Both the position numbers and the translations under genes were made by a program. Of a stretch of DNA of 13,738 bases, positions 1 through 5,770 are shown piece by piece (position 1 is the stretch's first letter; each line of letters begins with the position of its first letter). Below the pieces are notes generated by a model, which was not told the DNA's origin, searched no databases, and saw only the letters and a list, made by a program, of their open reading frames with translations. This DNA is from DATFLL01 sp035267785 (GTDB taxonomy: Bacteria; Pseudomonadota; Gammaproteobacteria; DATFLL01), in NCBI GenBank assembly GCA_035267785.1, contig DATFLL010000111.1:1-13738 (forward strand). Reading direction: 5' to 3'.

Positions 1-24
1 AATCCATGCGCGGCTATGCCCACC

Positions 25-47
25 TTCGAGTAGGCCACCTACTCGAA
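25..47. repeat. Perfect 10-bp inverted repeat (hairpin) upstream of the first gene
   Basis: The arms TTCGAGTAGG (25-34) and CCTACTCGAA (38-47) are exact reverse complements separated by the three bases CCA. It lies 32 bases before the start codon of the first gene. There is no T-run after either arm, so it is not a standard intrinsic terminator. It could be an operator, an RNA processing or stability hairpin, or a weak terminator of an upstream gene outside the window. Confidence 0.6.
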
Positions 48-79
48 CCGCTCAACCGTAGACACAAAAGGAGAGACTG

Positions 80-445
80 ATGCTCTGCGAAAGGATCGGT
101 TGTCAGGCCCATGCGACGCATGTCCCTGACGTTTCAATAAAACCGCAAGGTGGCGGGCGGCCTGTCCAGGTGGCCCTCGGCCTGTACGTGTGCGCCGAGC
201 ACGCCAGCCAGCAAGCCGCCGACGATCTCGTCAGCCCGAAGCTCAAGGAGATTATGGATGTTGCGTGTCGGGCAGGCACAGGAGCTGGTCCCGATTGGGA
301 CACCCTGAGCGTGAGCTGGCGCCCGCTGGACGATTTCCACCACGCCGAGTCGGCCGCCGCGTTCCTCCAGGGGCTCGGCCACGGCTCGACCATAGACGAC
401 CTGGCCACAGGGGTTTCCGATAACCAAGAGGGGGAGAAGCACTAA
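80..445 (+). CDS. Small Cys/His-rich phage-type hypothetical protein
   Basis: This encodes a 121-residue protein I cannot assign to a named family. The N-terminal 41 residues carry C3-x4-C8-x2-H11 and C38-x2-H41, which look like a small zinc-binding unit (treble-clef or HNH-like knuckle, without a visible nuclease motif). The remainder is acidic, with no membrane segment or signal peptide. The start is well supported: AAGGAG at 68-73 sits six bases before the ATG. The stop and the next start overlap as TAATG at 443-447, so this gene is translationally linked to the DHH phosphoesterase downstream. Similar short Cys/His proteins are common in prophage early regions. Function is unknown; a metal-binding or nucleic-acid-binding role is inference only. 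Confidence 0.8.
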   Translation: MLCERIGCQAHATHVPDVSIKPQGGGRPVQVALGLYVCAEHASQQAADDLVSPKLKEIMDVACRAGTGAGPDWDTLSVSWRPLDDFHHAESAAAFLQGLGHGSTIDDLATGVSDNQEGEKH

Positions 446-1359
446 TGAACCTGACAGAGCAGTATATGACCGAATCGACCGGCCTGCTGTGCATCTACCA
501 CGGCAACTGCGCCGACGGCTTCGGCGCGGCCTGGGCGGTGCGCCACGCGCTCGGCGAGCACTTCACGGAGTTCTACCCCGGCGTCTATCAGACGCCGCCG
601 CCCGACGCCGACGGCCGCGACGTGCTGTTGGTCGATTTCTCCTACAAGGCCGACGCCATGCTGGAGCTGGCCGCCACGGCGCGGACGGTCACCGTGCTCG
701 ACCATCACAAGAGTGCCCGCGAGGACCTGGCCCCGTTCGTCGACGTGCTCGGCGTCCAGGAGCCGCTGGTTGAGTTCCTGGCGCGCTGCGACAAACACAA
801 GCGCCCGCCCGTCCGCGCGCTGTTCGACATGGACCGCTCCGGTGCCATGCTCGCCTGGGACGCCTTTTTCCCAGGCCGGGAGCCGCCGGCGCTACTCAAG
901 CATATCCAGGACCGGGATCTGTGGCGCTTCGAGCTCGACGGCACGGAAGAAATCCAGGCGGCCCTGTTCAGTTACTCCTACGACTTCGATCTGTGGGACT
1001 CGCTCATGGCGATGGGTCCGGCCGCGCTGCGCGATGAGGGGATTGGCATCCGGCGCAAGCACTACAAGGACGTGCACGAGCTGATCAACCAAATGGAGCG
1101 CACGATGGAGATCGGCGGCTACTCGGTGCCGGTGGCGAACCTGCCCTACACGATGGCTTCCGACGCCGGCCACATCATGGCCCAAGGCCGCCCGTTCTCG
1201 GCCTGCTACTTCGACAAGCCGGACTGCCGTTACTTCTCGCTGCGCTCGGCCGAGGGCGGCGTCGACGTCTCCGAGATCGCCAAACAGTACGGCGGCGGCG
1301 GGCACCGGGACTCGGCCGGCTTCACCGTGCCGCGCGACCACGACCTGGCCAAGGCGTAG
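445..1359 (+). CDS. DHH/DHHA1-family phosphoesterase (oligoribonuclease-like)
   Basis: The 304-residue product has the full DHH-superfamily layout. Motif I is YHGNCADGFGAAW (18-30), motif II is VDFSY (63-67), and the signature VLDHHKS is at 84-90 with D86-H87-H88. SGAMLAW (132-138) and QDRDLW (155-160) follow, and the DHHA1 glycine-rich loop GGGGHRDSAGF is at 283-293. Enzymes of this family are Mn2+-dependent phosphodiesterases or phosphatases acting on short oligonucleotides, linear or cyclic dinucleotides, or polyphosphate. The substrate here cannot be read from sequence. In motif I a C-x-D-G form replaces the usual D-x-D, as in a subgroup I recall from phages. Start: GGGGGAGAAG (430-439) precedes the ATG, and M8 is a weaker alternative. 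It is soluble and co-transcribed with its neighbours. A salvage role for nucleotides or degradation of host signalling nucleotides is inference. Confidence 0.93.
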   Translation: MNLTEQYMTESTGLLCIYHGNCADGFGAAWAVRHALGEHFTEFYPGVYQTPPPDADGRDVLLVDFSYKADAMLELAATARTVTVLDHHKSAREDLAPFVDVLGVQEPLVEFLARCDKHKRPPVRALFDMDRSGAMLAWDAFFPGREPPALLKHIQDRDLWRFELDGTEEIQAALFSYSYDFDLWDSLMAMGPAALRDEGIGIRRKHYKDVHELINQMERTMEIGGYSVPVANLPYTMASDAGHIMAQGRPFSACYFDKPDCRYFSLRSAEGGVDVSEIAKQYGGGGHRDSAGFTVPRDHDLAKA

Positions 1360-1385
1360 GCCGACACAGGTAGAGGAGAACCGCA

Positions 1386-1946
1386 ATGCTGAAAAAAGAT
1401 GAGCTAACGCACGAGACGAGCTGCCTGAATAAGGCGGCGATGGACGAGCCGCTGTTCGTCGTGCGGGCCAAGGACCCCCTTGGCTCGCACCTAGTTGCTA
1501 TGTGGGCGGACGCTGCCGAGGGAGCGCATAGAAAGGAAAAAATAGAGTCCGCGCGTGACCTGGCCAAGCAGATGCGCGAGTGGCGTACCGCCAAGATGGC
1601 TAGTGAGAGGTCGACCTCCAAAGGACAGGTCCCGCGGTCGGTGTTCGTAGTTCTGTTGAACGGCCAGCCAATCAGCGTGTGTACAAGTGGCGGCGAGGCG
1701 TCCGTTGCAGCGCCGGAAGGCGCGCAGATTATCGAGTATCAGGCTTTCTGCCCGGGCGCCGAACCGCCACGGCCAGACAAGCTGGACGCCCTGCTCGGCA
1801 CGCTGCAGCAACAGCTCCTGGACAGGTACAACGCCTGCGAGGATTTTGCGGCGACGCCGTGCTCAATCCTCCTGGCCACGCTCAACGCCGTGGCCGAGGC
1901 CTACAAAGACGTGAGGGGTGAGCGCGATGCCAGTCAAGGTTCCTAG
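1386..1946 (+). CDS. Phage-type hypothetical protein
   Basis: This encodes a 186-residue protein of unknown function. The first part, with SCLNKA (12-17) and EPLFVVRAKD (21-30) followed by a charged helix ending near MREWR, resembles a short module I recall in several phage and prophage proteins of no known role. The C-terminal third is a predicted helical region with PDKLDALLGTLQQQLLDRYN. There is no signal peptide, membrane segment or recognisable catalytic motif. The ribosome site AGGAGAA (1374-1380) lies five bases before the ATG, a strong start. The 3' end overlaps the MazG-like gene in another frame (ATG at 1927, GTG at 1918), which suggests coupled translation. The 26-base gap after the DHH gene fits one operon. 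Confidence 0.8.
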   Translation: MLKKDELTHETSCLNKAAMDEPLFVVRAKDPLGSHLVAMWADAAEGAHRKEKIESARDLAKQMREWRTAKMASERSTSKGQVPRSVFVVLLNGQPISVCTSGGEASVAAPEGAQIIEYQAFCPGAEPPRPDKLDALLGTLQQQLLDRYNACEDFAATPCSILLATLNAVAEAYKDVRGERDASQGS

Positions 1947-2265
1947 CGTATCCAATTACAACATTTGGTGGGATATCGAGCGAGAGCTGACCGAGGCCAG
2001 GCAGAAATTCCCCGACAACGCGCATGTCATGAACGCGCTCACCGAGGAGGTCGGCGAGCTGGCCCAAGCCCTGCTCCATCTTAACTTCGAGCCAGGAAAG
2101 AAGGGCCACGAGGACGTCTACAAGGAGGCCATCCAGGTTGCCGTCATGGCCATCCGCGTCGCCAGTGAGGGCGACAGCACGCTCCCCGCCTATGACCCGG
2201 AGAGTGGCTACAGGGGGCCAAACTGGATTGGGTACATGCCAACCGACGACGACGAGGTCGGCTGA
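1927..2265 (+). CDS. MazG-like all-alpha NTP pyrophosphohydrolase family protein
   Basis: The 112-residue product carries the MazG-type helix motif EEVGELAQALL (E40, E41 and E44 as metal ligands) and a second helix KEAIQVAVMAIRVASEGD (66-83). Family members hydrolyse NTPs or dNTPs to NMP and pyrophosphate using Mg2+ held by ExxE and ExxD pairs. Here the second pair is E67-x-x-Q70, with glutamine where the classical aspartate sits, so activity is not certain. I recall the EAIQVA form as common in phage MazG-like proteins. A GTG at 1918 is an alternative start adding three residues; I prefer ATG 1927 because GAGGGG (1913-1918) then has a better spacing. The upstream gene overlaps by 20 bases. 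Possible roles are cleansing the nucleotide pool or blunting host (p)ppGpp-type stress signalling during infection; both are inference. Confidence 0.85.
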   Translation: MPVKVPSVSNYNIWWDIERELTEARQKFPDNAHVMNALTEEVGELAQALLHLNFEPGKKGHEDVYKEAIQVAVMAIRVASEGDSTLPAYDPESGYRGPNWIGYMPTDDDEVG

Positions 2266-2268
2266 GGG

Positions 2269-2571
2269 ATGTCACGGTCTGACAATAAGACGCTGCCGCG
2301 CATGAACGAGGAACAAATAGAGGCCCTCATGCGCGGCGTGCGTCAGCACATCCCCGAACTGGAGGACCTCATGCGCGAGCTGTACAACAAACGCATGATA
2401 CCTGGCTCCTCTGCCTTGCTCAGTCTCACCGTCGACGGGCGGACCTACGGCTTCACGCTTGGCGGTAACTCGGTGACGCCGGCGCGCGTGACGCACTGCC
2501 AGAAATGCGGCGAGCCGTTCGCCCTCTCCGGGCCGGCCCACCAATGCGAAGAAAAGACAGAAAAAAGGTGA
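2269..2571 (+). CDS. Small hypothetical protein with C-terminal CxxC zinc-like motif
   Basis: The 100-residue product has an N-terminal helical part with several Glu/Met-rich turns (NEEQIEALMRGVRQHIPELE). A central beta-like stretch is LSLTVDGRTYGFTLGG. It ends in a probable zinc knuckle, CQKCGEPF followed by HQC near the C-terminus. I do not recognise a named family. The ATG begins three bases after the preceding stop; GAGGT at 2254-2258 is a plausible ribosome site ten bases upstream. ATG 2302 is an alternative start with a weaker context. The frame sits inside a compact run of same-strand genes. It could be a small nucleic-acid-binding or regulatory phage protein, but nothing here proves that. 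Confidence 0.72.
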   Translation: MSRSDNKTLPRMNEEQIEALMRGVRQHIPELEDLMRELYNKRMIPGSSALLSLTVDGRTYGFTLGGNSVTPARVTHCQKCGEPFALSGPAHQCEEKTEKR

Positions 2572-2575
2572 TGGG

Positions 2576-3115
2576 ATGATTGAAAGATTGTTGTTTAAGC
2601 TGACGAAAAATCTGCCGTGCCGCCTCATCCACCGTAAGGGCGGGCAGCCATACCTGGAGCGGTACTACATCGGGAGGCTGTTTGGGGTGACGGCGTACCT
2701 GCACAGATTCGTAGACCGCGACGCCGACGAGTGGGTGCACGATCACCCGTGGAGACTGGCCGTGGCGATCTGCCTGGCCGGGTGGTACATCGAGGAGCGC
2801 GTGCGCTGGTTCGAGCCCAGCGGATGGGGTTTCTTCATCAGGACGATCTTTCCTGGCAGGCCTAACATCATCAGGGGGAGCGACTTCCATCGCATACACG
2901 GAACCAGGCCGGAGACGTGGACGTTGTTCCTGCACGGCGAGCGCGTGAAGGGGTGGGGGTTTTTGTGCCGGCAAAGCGTAAAGGGGATAGGTCTGGCCCT
3001 CATGTACTACCAGCCCTACGATGTGTCCAAATCGTCCAGGTGGGAGACTCGGGCGCCCAAGGGCGGGAACGCCGGCCGGCAGCCGCTCAGAGCCGCAACG
3101 CGTCCAAAGCAGTAG
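2576..3115 (+). CDS. Cupin-like phage protein with HDHPW motif
   Basis: The 179-residue product has conserved-looking aromatic and histidine motifs: YLERYY (26-31), HDHPW (55-59), GWYIEER (69-75), FHRIHG (104-109) and WTLFLHGERVKGWGFL (115-130). H55, H57, E74 and H105 are arranged as in metal-binding double-stranded beta-helix (cupin) proteins. I recall a family of phage and prophage hypothetical proteins with the same HDHPW...FHR...LHG-KGWGF pattern and no established biochemical role. The start is strong: AAAGGTG (2564-2570) precedes the ATG by five bases and overlaps the preceding stop. The last 25 residues are Arg/Lys/Gly-rich and probably disordered. It is the last plus-strand gene of the cluster and converges with the methyltransferase gene 19 bases away. 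Enzymatic activity, for example a dioxygenase or isomerase, is unproven. Confidence 0.82.
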   Translation: MIERLLFKLTKNLPCRLIHRKGGQPYLERYYIGRLFGVTAYLHRFVDRDADEWVHDHPWRLAVAICLAGWYIEERVRWFEPSGWGFFIRTIFPGRPNIIRGSDFHRIHGTRPETWTLFLHGERVKGWGFLCRQSVKGIGLALMYYQPYDVSKSSRWETRAPKGGNAGRQPLRAATRPKQ

Positions 3116-3134
3116 GTTGTTTTTCGAGCAACGA

Positions 3135-3899
3135 CTAATGTAGCTCTATCTCAAAGGAGTGCTGGTACTTAATATCGTTCTTAAAGTGATTTGGGCATAG
3201 GCGACTTCTTATCGACGACAACGCATGCGCGAAAGGCTTTAGCTGCTCTTTATGTTTAGCTGCGTATGTGTCTCTAAAAGCATCAAAGTTGGCCTCCAGT
3301 GTATCGGCTTCTCCGCCGATGAAGTAGACCATCTTAGGCCTTAGCCGATAGCCCACCGTAACGGTAATTTTGGTCCTCAGCTCATCGAACGTGTTTAGAT
3401 AGAAGGACGGCGTGTATCGGTAGTAATCGTCCGGACACCCATGGATATCGTAGGAGAAAGGCGTAGCAATAATGACGACGCCATCGTCGCTCAAAACCCT
3501 CTTTACCTCGTCGAACGCAAGCCACGACCGCTCGACGTGCTCAAATAGATTCATTGCGATGACAGTGTTTATCGTACCATCTCCGAACGGGAGATCCCTG
3601 ACATCGCACACCCTGTCTACGCCTTCGCCGTCGATACCGTCGACGCCGATATAGCTATCCGATTTGCCGAGGTTTTCGTTAAAGACGTTGCGAGCTGAGA
3701 GAAACCTCTGATCGGATATGACGCGAGAGCCAAGCTCGAGGAAGTCGCCCCTTAAATCGAACGCCTCCTTGGCGGCTTCCATGAATATATAGTCTATTTT
3801 TTCCATTATTCGTTTTGTAGTCAGCTCACCACCTATGGCCATTCTAACAGCGTTGAAGGTGGCACGGTAAAGTTGCCATGAACGCACCGGAAAATTCAT
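3135..3899 (-). CDS. Class I SAM-dependent methyltransferase (Methyltransf_11 type)
   Basis: The 254-residue product (from ATG 3899) shows the Rossmann-type SAM-binding order. The glycine motif is FLELGSRV (53-60) and the acidic strand end IGVDGIDG is at 84-91. DVRDLPF is at 99-105, LFEHVE at 118-123, and HGCPDDYYRYTP at 153-164. Methyltransferases with this last motif often act on small molecules, lipids or sugars, frequently in surface-polysaccharide or lipid loci; the substrate is unknown here. Start choice is unsure: the open frame reaches 3977, and ATGs at 3920, 3899, 3842 and 3806 all lack a good ribosome site. The first 78 bases contain a hairpin just beyond the tRNA, which argues against the longest form. 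The gene is more A+T-rich than its neighbours (about 45 percent G+C in several 60-base blocks I counted) and sits alone on its strand, suggesting recent acquisition as cargo. Confidence 0.85.
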   Translation of the reverse strand: MNFPVRSWQLYRATFNAVRMAIGGELTTKRIMEKIDYIFMEAAKEAFDLRGDFLELGSRVISDQRFLSARNVFNENLGKSDSYIGVDGIDGEGVDRVCDVRDLPFGDGTINTVIAMNLFEHVERSWLAFDEVKRVLSDDGVVIIATPFSYDIHGCPDDYYRYTPSFYLNTFDELRTKITVTVGYRLRPKMVYFIGGEADTLEANFDAFRDTYAAKHKEQLKPFAHALSSIRSRLCPNHFKNDIKYQHSFEIELH

Positions 3900-3956
3900 C
3901 CAGCAGGCGGCGCCAGGCATATAACAGGGAAAAATCTCGCCTCGTACACGCCTCAA

Positions 3957-3973
3957 GGCGCCAGCGCGGCGCC
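3957..3973 (-). repeat. GC-rich hairpin downstream of the tRNA gene
   Basis: GGCGCC (3957-3962) and GGCGCC (3968-3973) can pair around a five-base loop. The hairpin lies 30 bases beyond the 3' end of the tRNA on its strand. No T-run follows, so it is at best an imperfect terminator or processing stop for the tRNA transcript. It falls inside the longest possible methyltransferase frame and so speaks for a later start of that gene. Confidence 0.4.
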
Positions 3974-4003
3974 CCAAGAATCGGTGTAAGCTACTGAAAA
4001 TGT

Positions 4004-4079
<76 letters not shown>

Positions 4080-4123
4080 CTAACCGGCCGCGACCTGTGT
4101 CTGGCGGGAAAACGAAAGGGGCG

Positions 4124-4153
4124 AGTATATAGGATCGATGCGCGGACAGACAA
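4124..4153 (-). promoter_or_regulatory. Predicted sigma-70 promoter of the tRNA-Thr gene
   Basis: On the minus strand, TTGTCT (4153-4148) is a -35 candidate and TATACT (4129-4124) a -10 candidate, with an 18-base spacer; nine of twelve bases match consensus. The bases after the -10 are CGCCCC, a G+C-rich discriminator typical of stable-RNA promoters under stringent control. Transcription would begin about 38 bases before the mature tRNA. Confidence 0.6.
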
Positions 4154-4169
4154 CCGCGTCGGGGCGCGC

Positions 4170-4604
4170 TCAGCGCTCGTCTTCACGCACGCGGATGACG
4201 ATGTCCACGCCCTCGGCGACCGTGCCGGAAGGGAGATCGGGCATCGCGTTCAGCTCGACCTCGCCGGCGTCGATGTCCATCAGGGTGCCGGTGTCCACGT
4301 TGAAAAAGTGATGGTGCGAGCTGGTGTTGGAATCGTAGAAGACCTTGGAAGGGTCGACGATTACCTCGCGCACCAGGCCCTTCCGGGCGAACAGCCCAAG
4401 GGTGTTGTAGACCGTGGCCTTGGAGACCACGGGACCCTCGCCGTTGACGATGGCCATGACCTGGTCGGCCGACAGATGCTGCGGGCGGGCGAACAGGATC
4501 TGGGCGATCTCCACGCGCTGCTGGGTCGGCGTCACACCGGACGCCTTCAGACGCTCGACCACCGCCTCGCGGGTAACAGACTGTGTTTCCGTCACTTTTT
4601 CCAT
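4170..4604 (-). CDS. Fur-family transcriptional regulator, Irr/PerR-like, cysteine-free
   Basis: The 144-residue product has the Fur architecture. The N-terminal winged helix has TPTQQRVEIAQIL (25-37), PQHLSADQV (41-49) and the recognition helix SKATVYNTLGLF (61-72). It is followed by a short dimerisation domain with SSHHHFFNVDTGTL (95-108). Fur proteins are metal- or haem-sensing DNA-binding dimers in the cytoplasm. This one has no cysteine, so it lacks the structural CxxC zinc sites of E. coli Fur and Zur. The HHH at 97-99 followed by FFN rather than a LICxxC-type motif resembles Irr-type iron or haem responders. There is no ribosome site before the ATG. Two palindromes lie in the upstream 40 bases and suggest self-regulation. 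thiO lies upstream on the same strand, 68 bases away, so partial co-transcription is possible. Ligand and targets are inferred, not shown. Confidence 0.92.
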   Translation of the reverse strand: MEKVTETQSVTREAVVERLKASGVTPTQQRVEIAQILFARPQHLSADQVMAIVNGEGPVVSKATVYNTLGLFARKGLVREVIVDPSKVFYDSNTSSHHHFFNVDTGTLMDIDAGEVELNAMPDLPSGTVAEGVDIVIRVREDER

Positions 4605-4642
4605 GCGTCTAGTATAGACGCCCTATTTAGACAAAGTCTATA
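4605..4642 (-). promoter_or_regulatory. Promoter/operator of the Irr-like regulator with two palindromes
   Basis: Two dyads lie directly before the ATG. GCGTCTA-GTA-TAGACGC (4605-4621) is a perfect 7-3-7 palindrome. TTTAGAC-AAA-GTCTATA (4626-4642) is a near-palindrome resembling an Irr box of the form TTTAGAA-n3-TTCTAAA, as I recall that motif. On the minus strand TAGACT (4640-4635) and TATACT (4616-4611), 18 bases apart, form a plausible -35/-10 pair. The dyads overlap the -35 and the -10 respectively, the usual layout for autorepression. Confidence 0.5.
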
Positions 4643-4672
4643 GTCGGAAATCGCAATACAAACCACCTGTTA

Positions 4673-5770
4673 TCAGTCACTTACGATCGAATAGGGAGCA
4701 GGATCCAGGATCGGAGCCCGTTCCAGGCACAAATCGGCGGCCAGGCGCGCCGATGCCGGGCCGAGGACCACACCGTTGCGGAAGTGGCCGGCGTTGACGT
4801 ACAGGCCCTGCACCGTTGGGTGCGGTCCGATAAACGGTACCCCGATGGGCGAGCCGGGGCGCAGGCCCGCCCACTGGTGTTCGAGCTCGCACTCGGCCAA
4901 GGCCGGGATCAGCCGCAGCGCCTCCTTATATAAGGCCCCGCGTGCGTCCTCGGTCGTCGACTTGTCGAAACCGACGTATTCCAGGGTGCTGCCGACCAGC
5001 ACCCGACCGTCGCGCCGGGGAATCACATAGCGCTCCCGGCTCAGCACGATACGCTCCACCAGCCCCGGCGGACCGCGGAACAGCAGCATCTGGCCGCGTA
5101 CCGGCTCCACCGCCAGCTTCACCCCGACCGCGGACAACAGGCGAGCGCTCCAGGCACCGCTCGCCACCAGCACCTTGGGCGCTTCGAGCATCCCGGTCGT
5201 GGTCGCCACTCCCCGAACCCGGCCCTCGCGCACCGCGAGGCCCGTCACCTCGCAGTGCTCCAGCACCTCGATACCGCGCCGGTCCAGGCTGCCGCGCACG
5301 GCTCGCACCAGGCGGGAATTGCGCACCTGGGCCACCTCGCCGAGCCACAGGGCTCCCCGATCGGCATCCAGTTCGGTCGGGCTCAACCGCGGCTCGAGGC
5401 CCAGCGCCTCCCCCGCCGGCACCGTTTGCAGATTGGCGCCCACGCGGGCGGCCCATGCCACCGCCGTCTCGCGCTCCTCGGTATCCAGAACGAGCAGTCC
5501 GCTCGGTGTCCATTCGGGGTCGACCCCGGACTCCTCGGCCAGCGCCTCGGCCAGCGCCTGCCAGCGCGGCTGGCTCCAGCTTGCCAGGGCGGTGACGGGG
5601 TCGGGAAAACGCCAGGGGTACAGCGGCGAGAGAATGCCGCCACCGGCCCAGGAGGCCTCGCGGCCGGTCTGCCCGCGCTCGACGACGGCCACGCAGGCGC
5701 CGTCGGCGGCCAACTCACGCGCCGTGAGCATGCCGATGAGACCACCGCCGATTACCAGGACATCGTACAT
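4673..5770 (-). CDS. thiO: Glycine oxidase ThiO (FAD-dependent)
   Basis: The 365-residue product is a D-amino-acid-oxidase-fold flavoenzyme. The FAD-binding motif VIGGGLIG is at 6-13 with the ribose-binding E31. GREASWAGGGILSP follows at 36-49, GSTLEYVGFD in the substrate domain, GLRPGSPIG near the C-terminus, and GHFRNGVVLGP at 328-338. ThiO oxidises glycine with O2 to iminoglycine and H2O2; iminoglycine is a precursor of the thiamine thiazole ring, made with ThiG, ThiS and ThiF. The length matches the family (about 350-370). The ATG lacks a strong ribosome site, and no clear promoter is seen in the 230 bases upstream. No other thiamine gene is in the window. It lies divergently from the pilus operon and upstream of the Irr-like gene. 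A related D-amino acid oxidase is the main alternative. Confidence 0.9.
   Translation of the reverse strand: MYDVLVIGGGLIGMLTARELAADGACVAVVERGQTGREASWAGGGILSPLYPWRFPDPVTALASWSQPRWQALAEALAEESGVDPEWTPSGLLVLDTEERETAVAWAARVGANLQTVPAGEALGLEPRLSPTELDADRGALWLGEVAQVRNSRLVRAVRGSLDRRGIEVLEHCEVTGLAVREGRVRGVATTTGMLEAPKVLVASGAWSARLLSAVGVKLAVEPVRGQMLLFRGPPGLVERIVLSRERYVIPRRDGRVLVGSTLEYVGFDKSTTEDARGALYKEALRLIPALAECELEHQWAGLRPGSPIGVPFIGPHPTVQGLYVNAGHFRNGVVLGPASARLAADLCLERAPILDPAPYSIVSD
5534..5557. repeat. Two tandem copies of a 12-bp unit inside thiO
   Basis: CTCGGCCAGCGC occurs at 5534-5545 and again at 5546-5557. On the coding strand this gives the peptide repeat ALAEALAE in a helix, keeping the frame. 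It is a possible slippage site but looks functionally neutral. Confidence 0.7.

Noticed and set aside
3116..3134. Possible terminator hairpin (GTTG...CAAC with a T-run) between the convergent genes
   Set aside because: The stem is only four pairs and the T-run is in the loop, so it is not a convincing intrinsic terminator for either strand.
3900..3977. Longest N-terminus of the methyltransferase (start at 3977)
   Set aside because: The extra segment contains a GC-rich hairpin just beyond the tRNA and has no ribosome site; a later start is more likely, although 3977 cannot be excluded.
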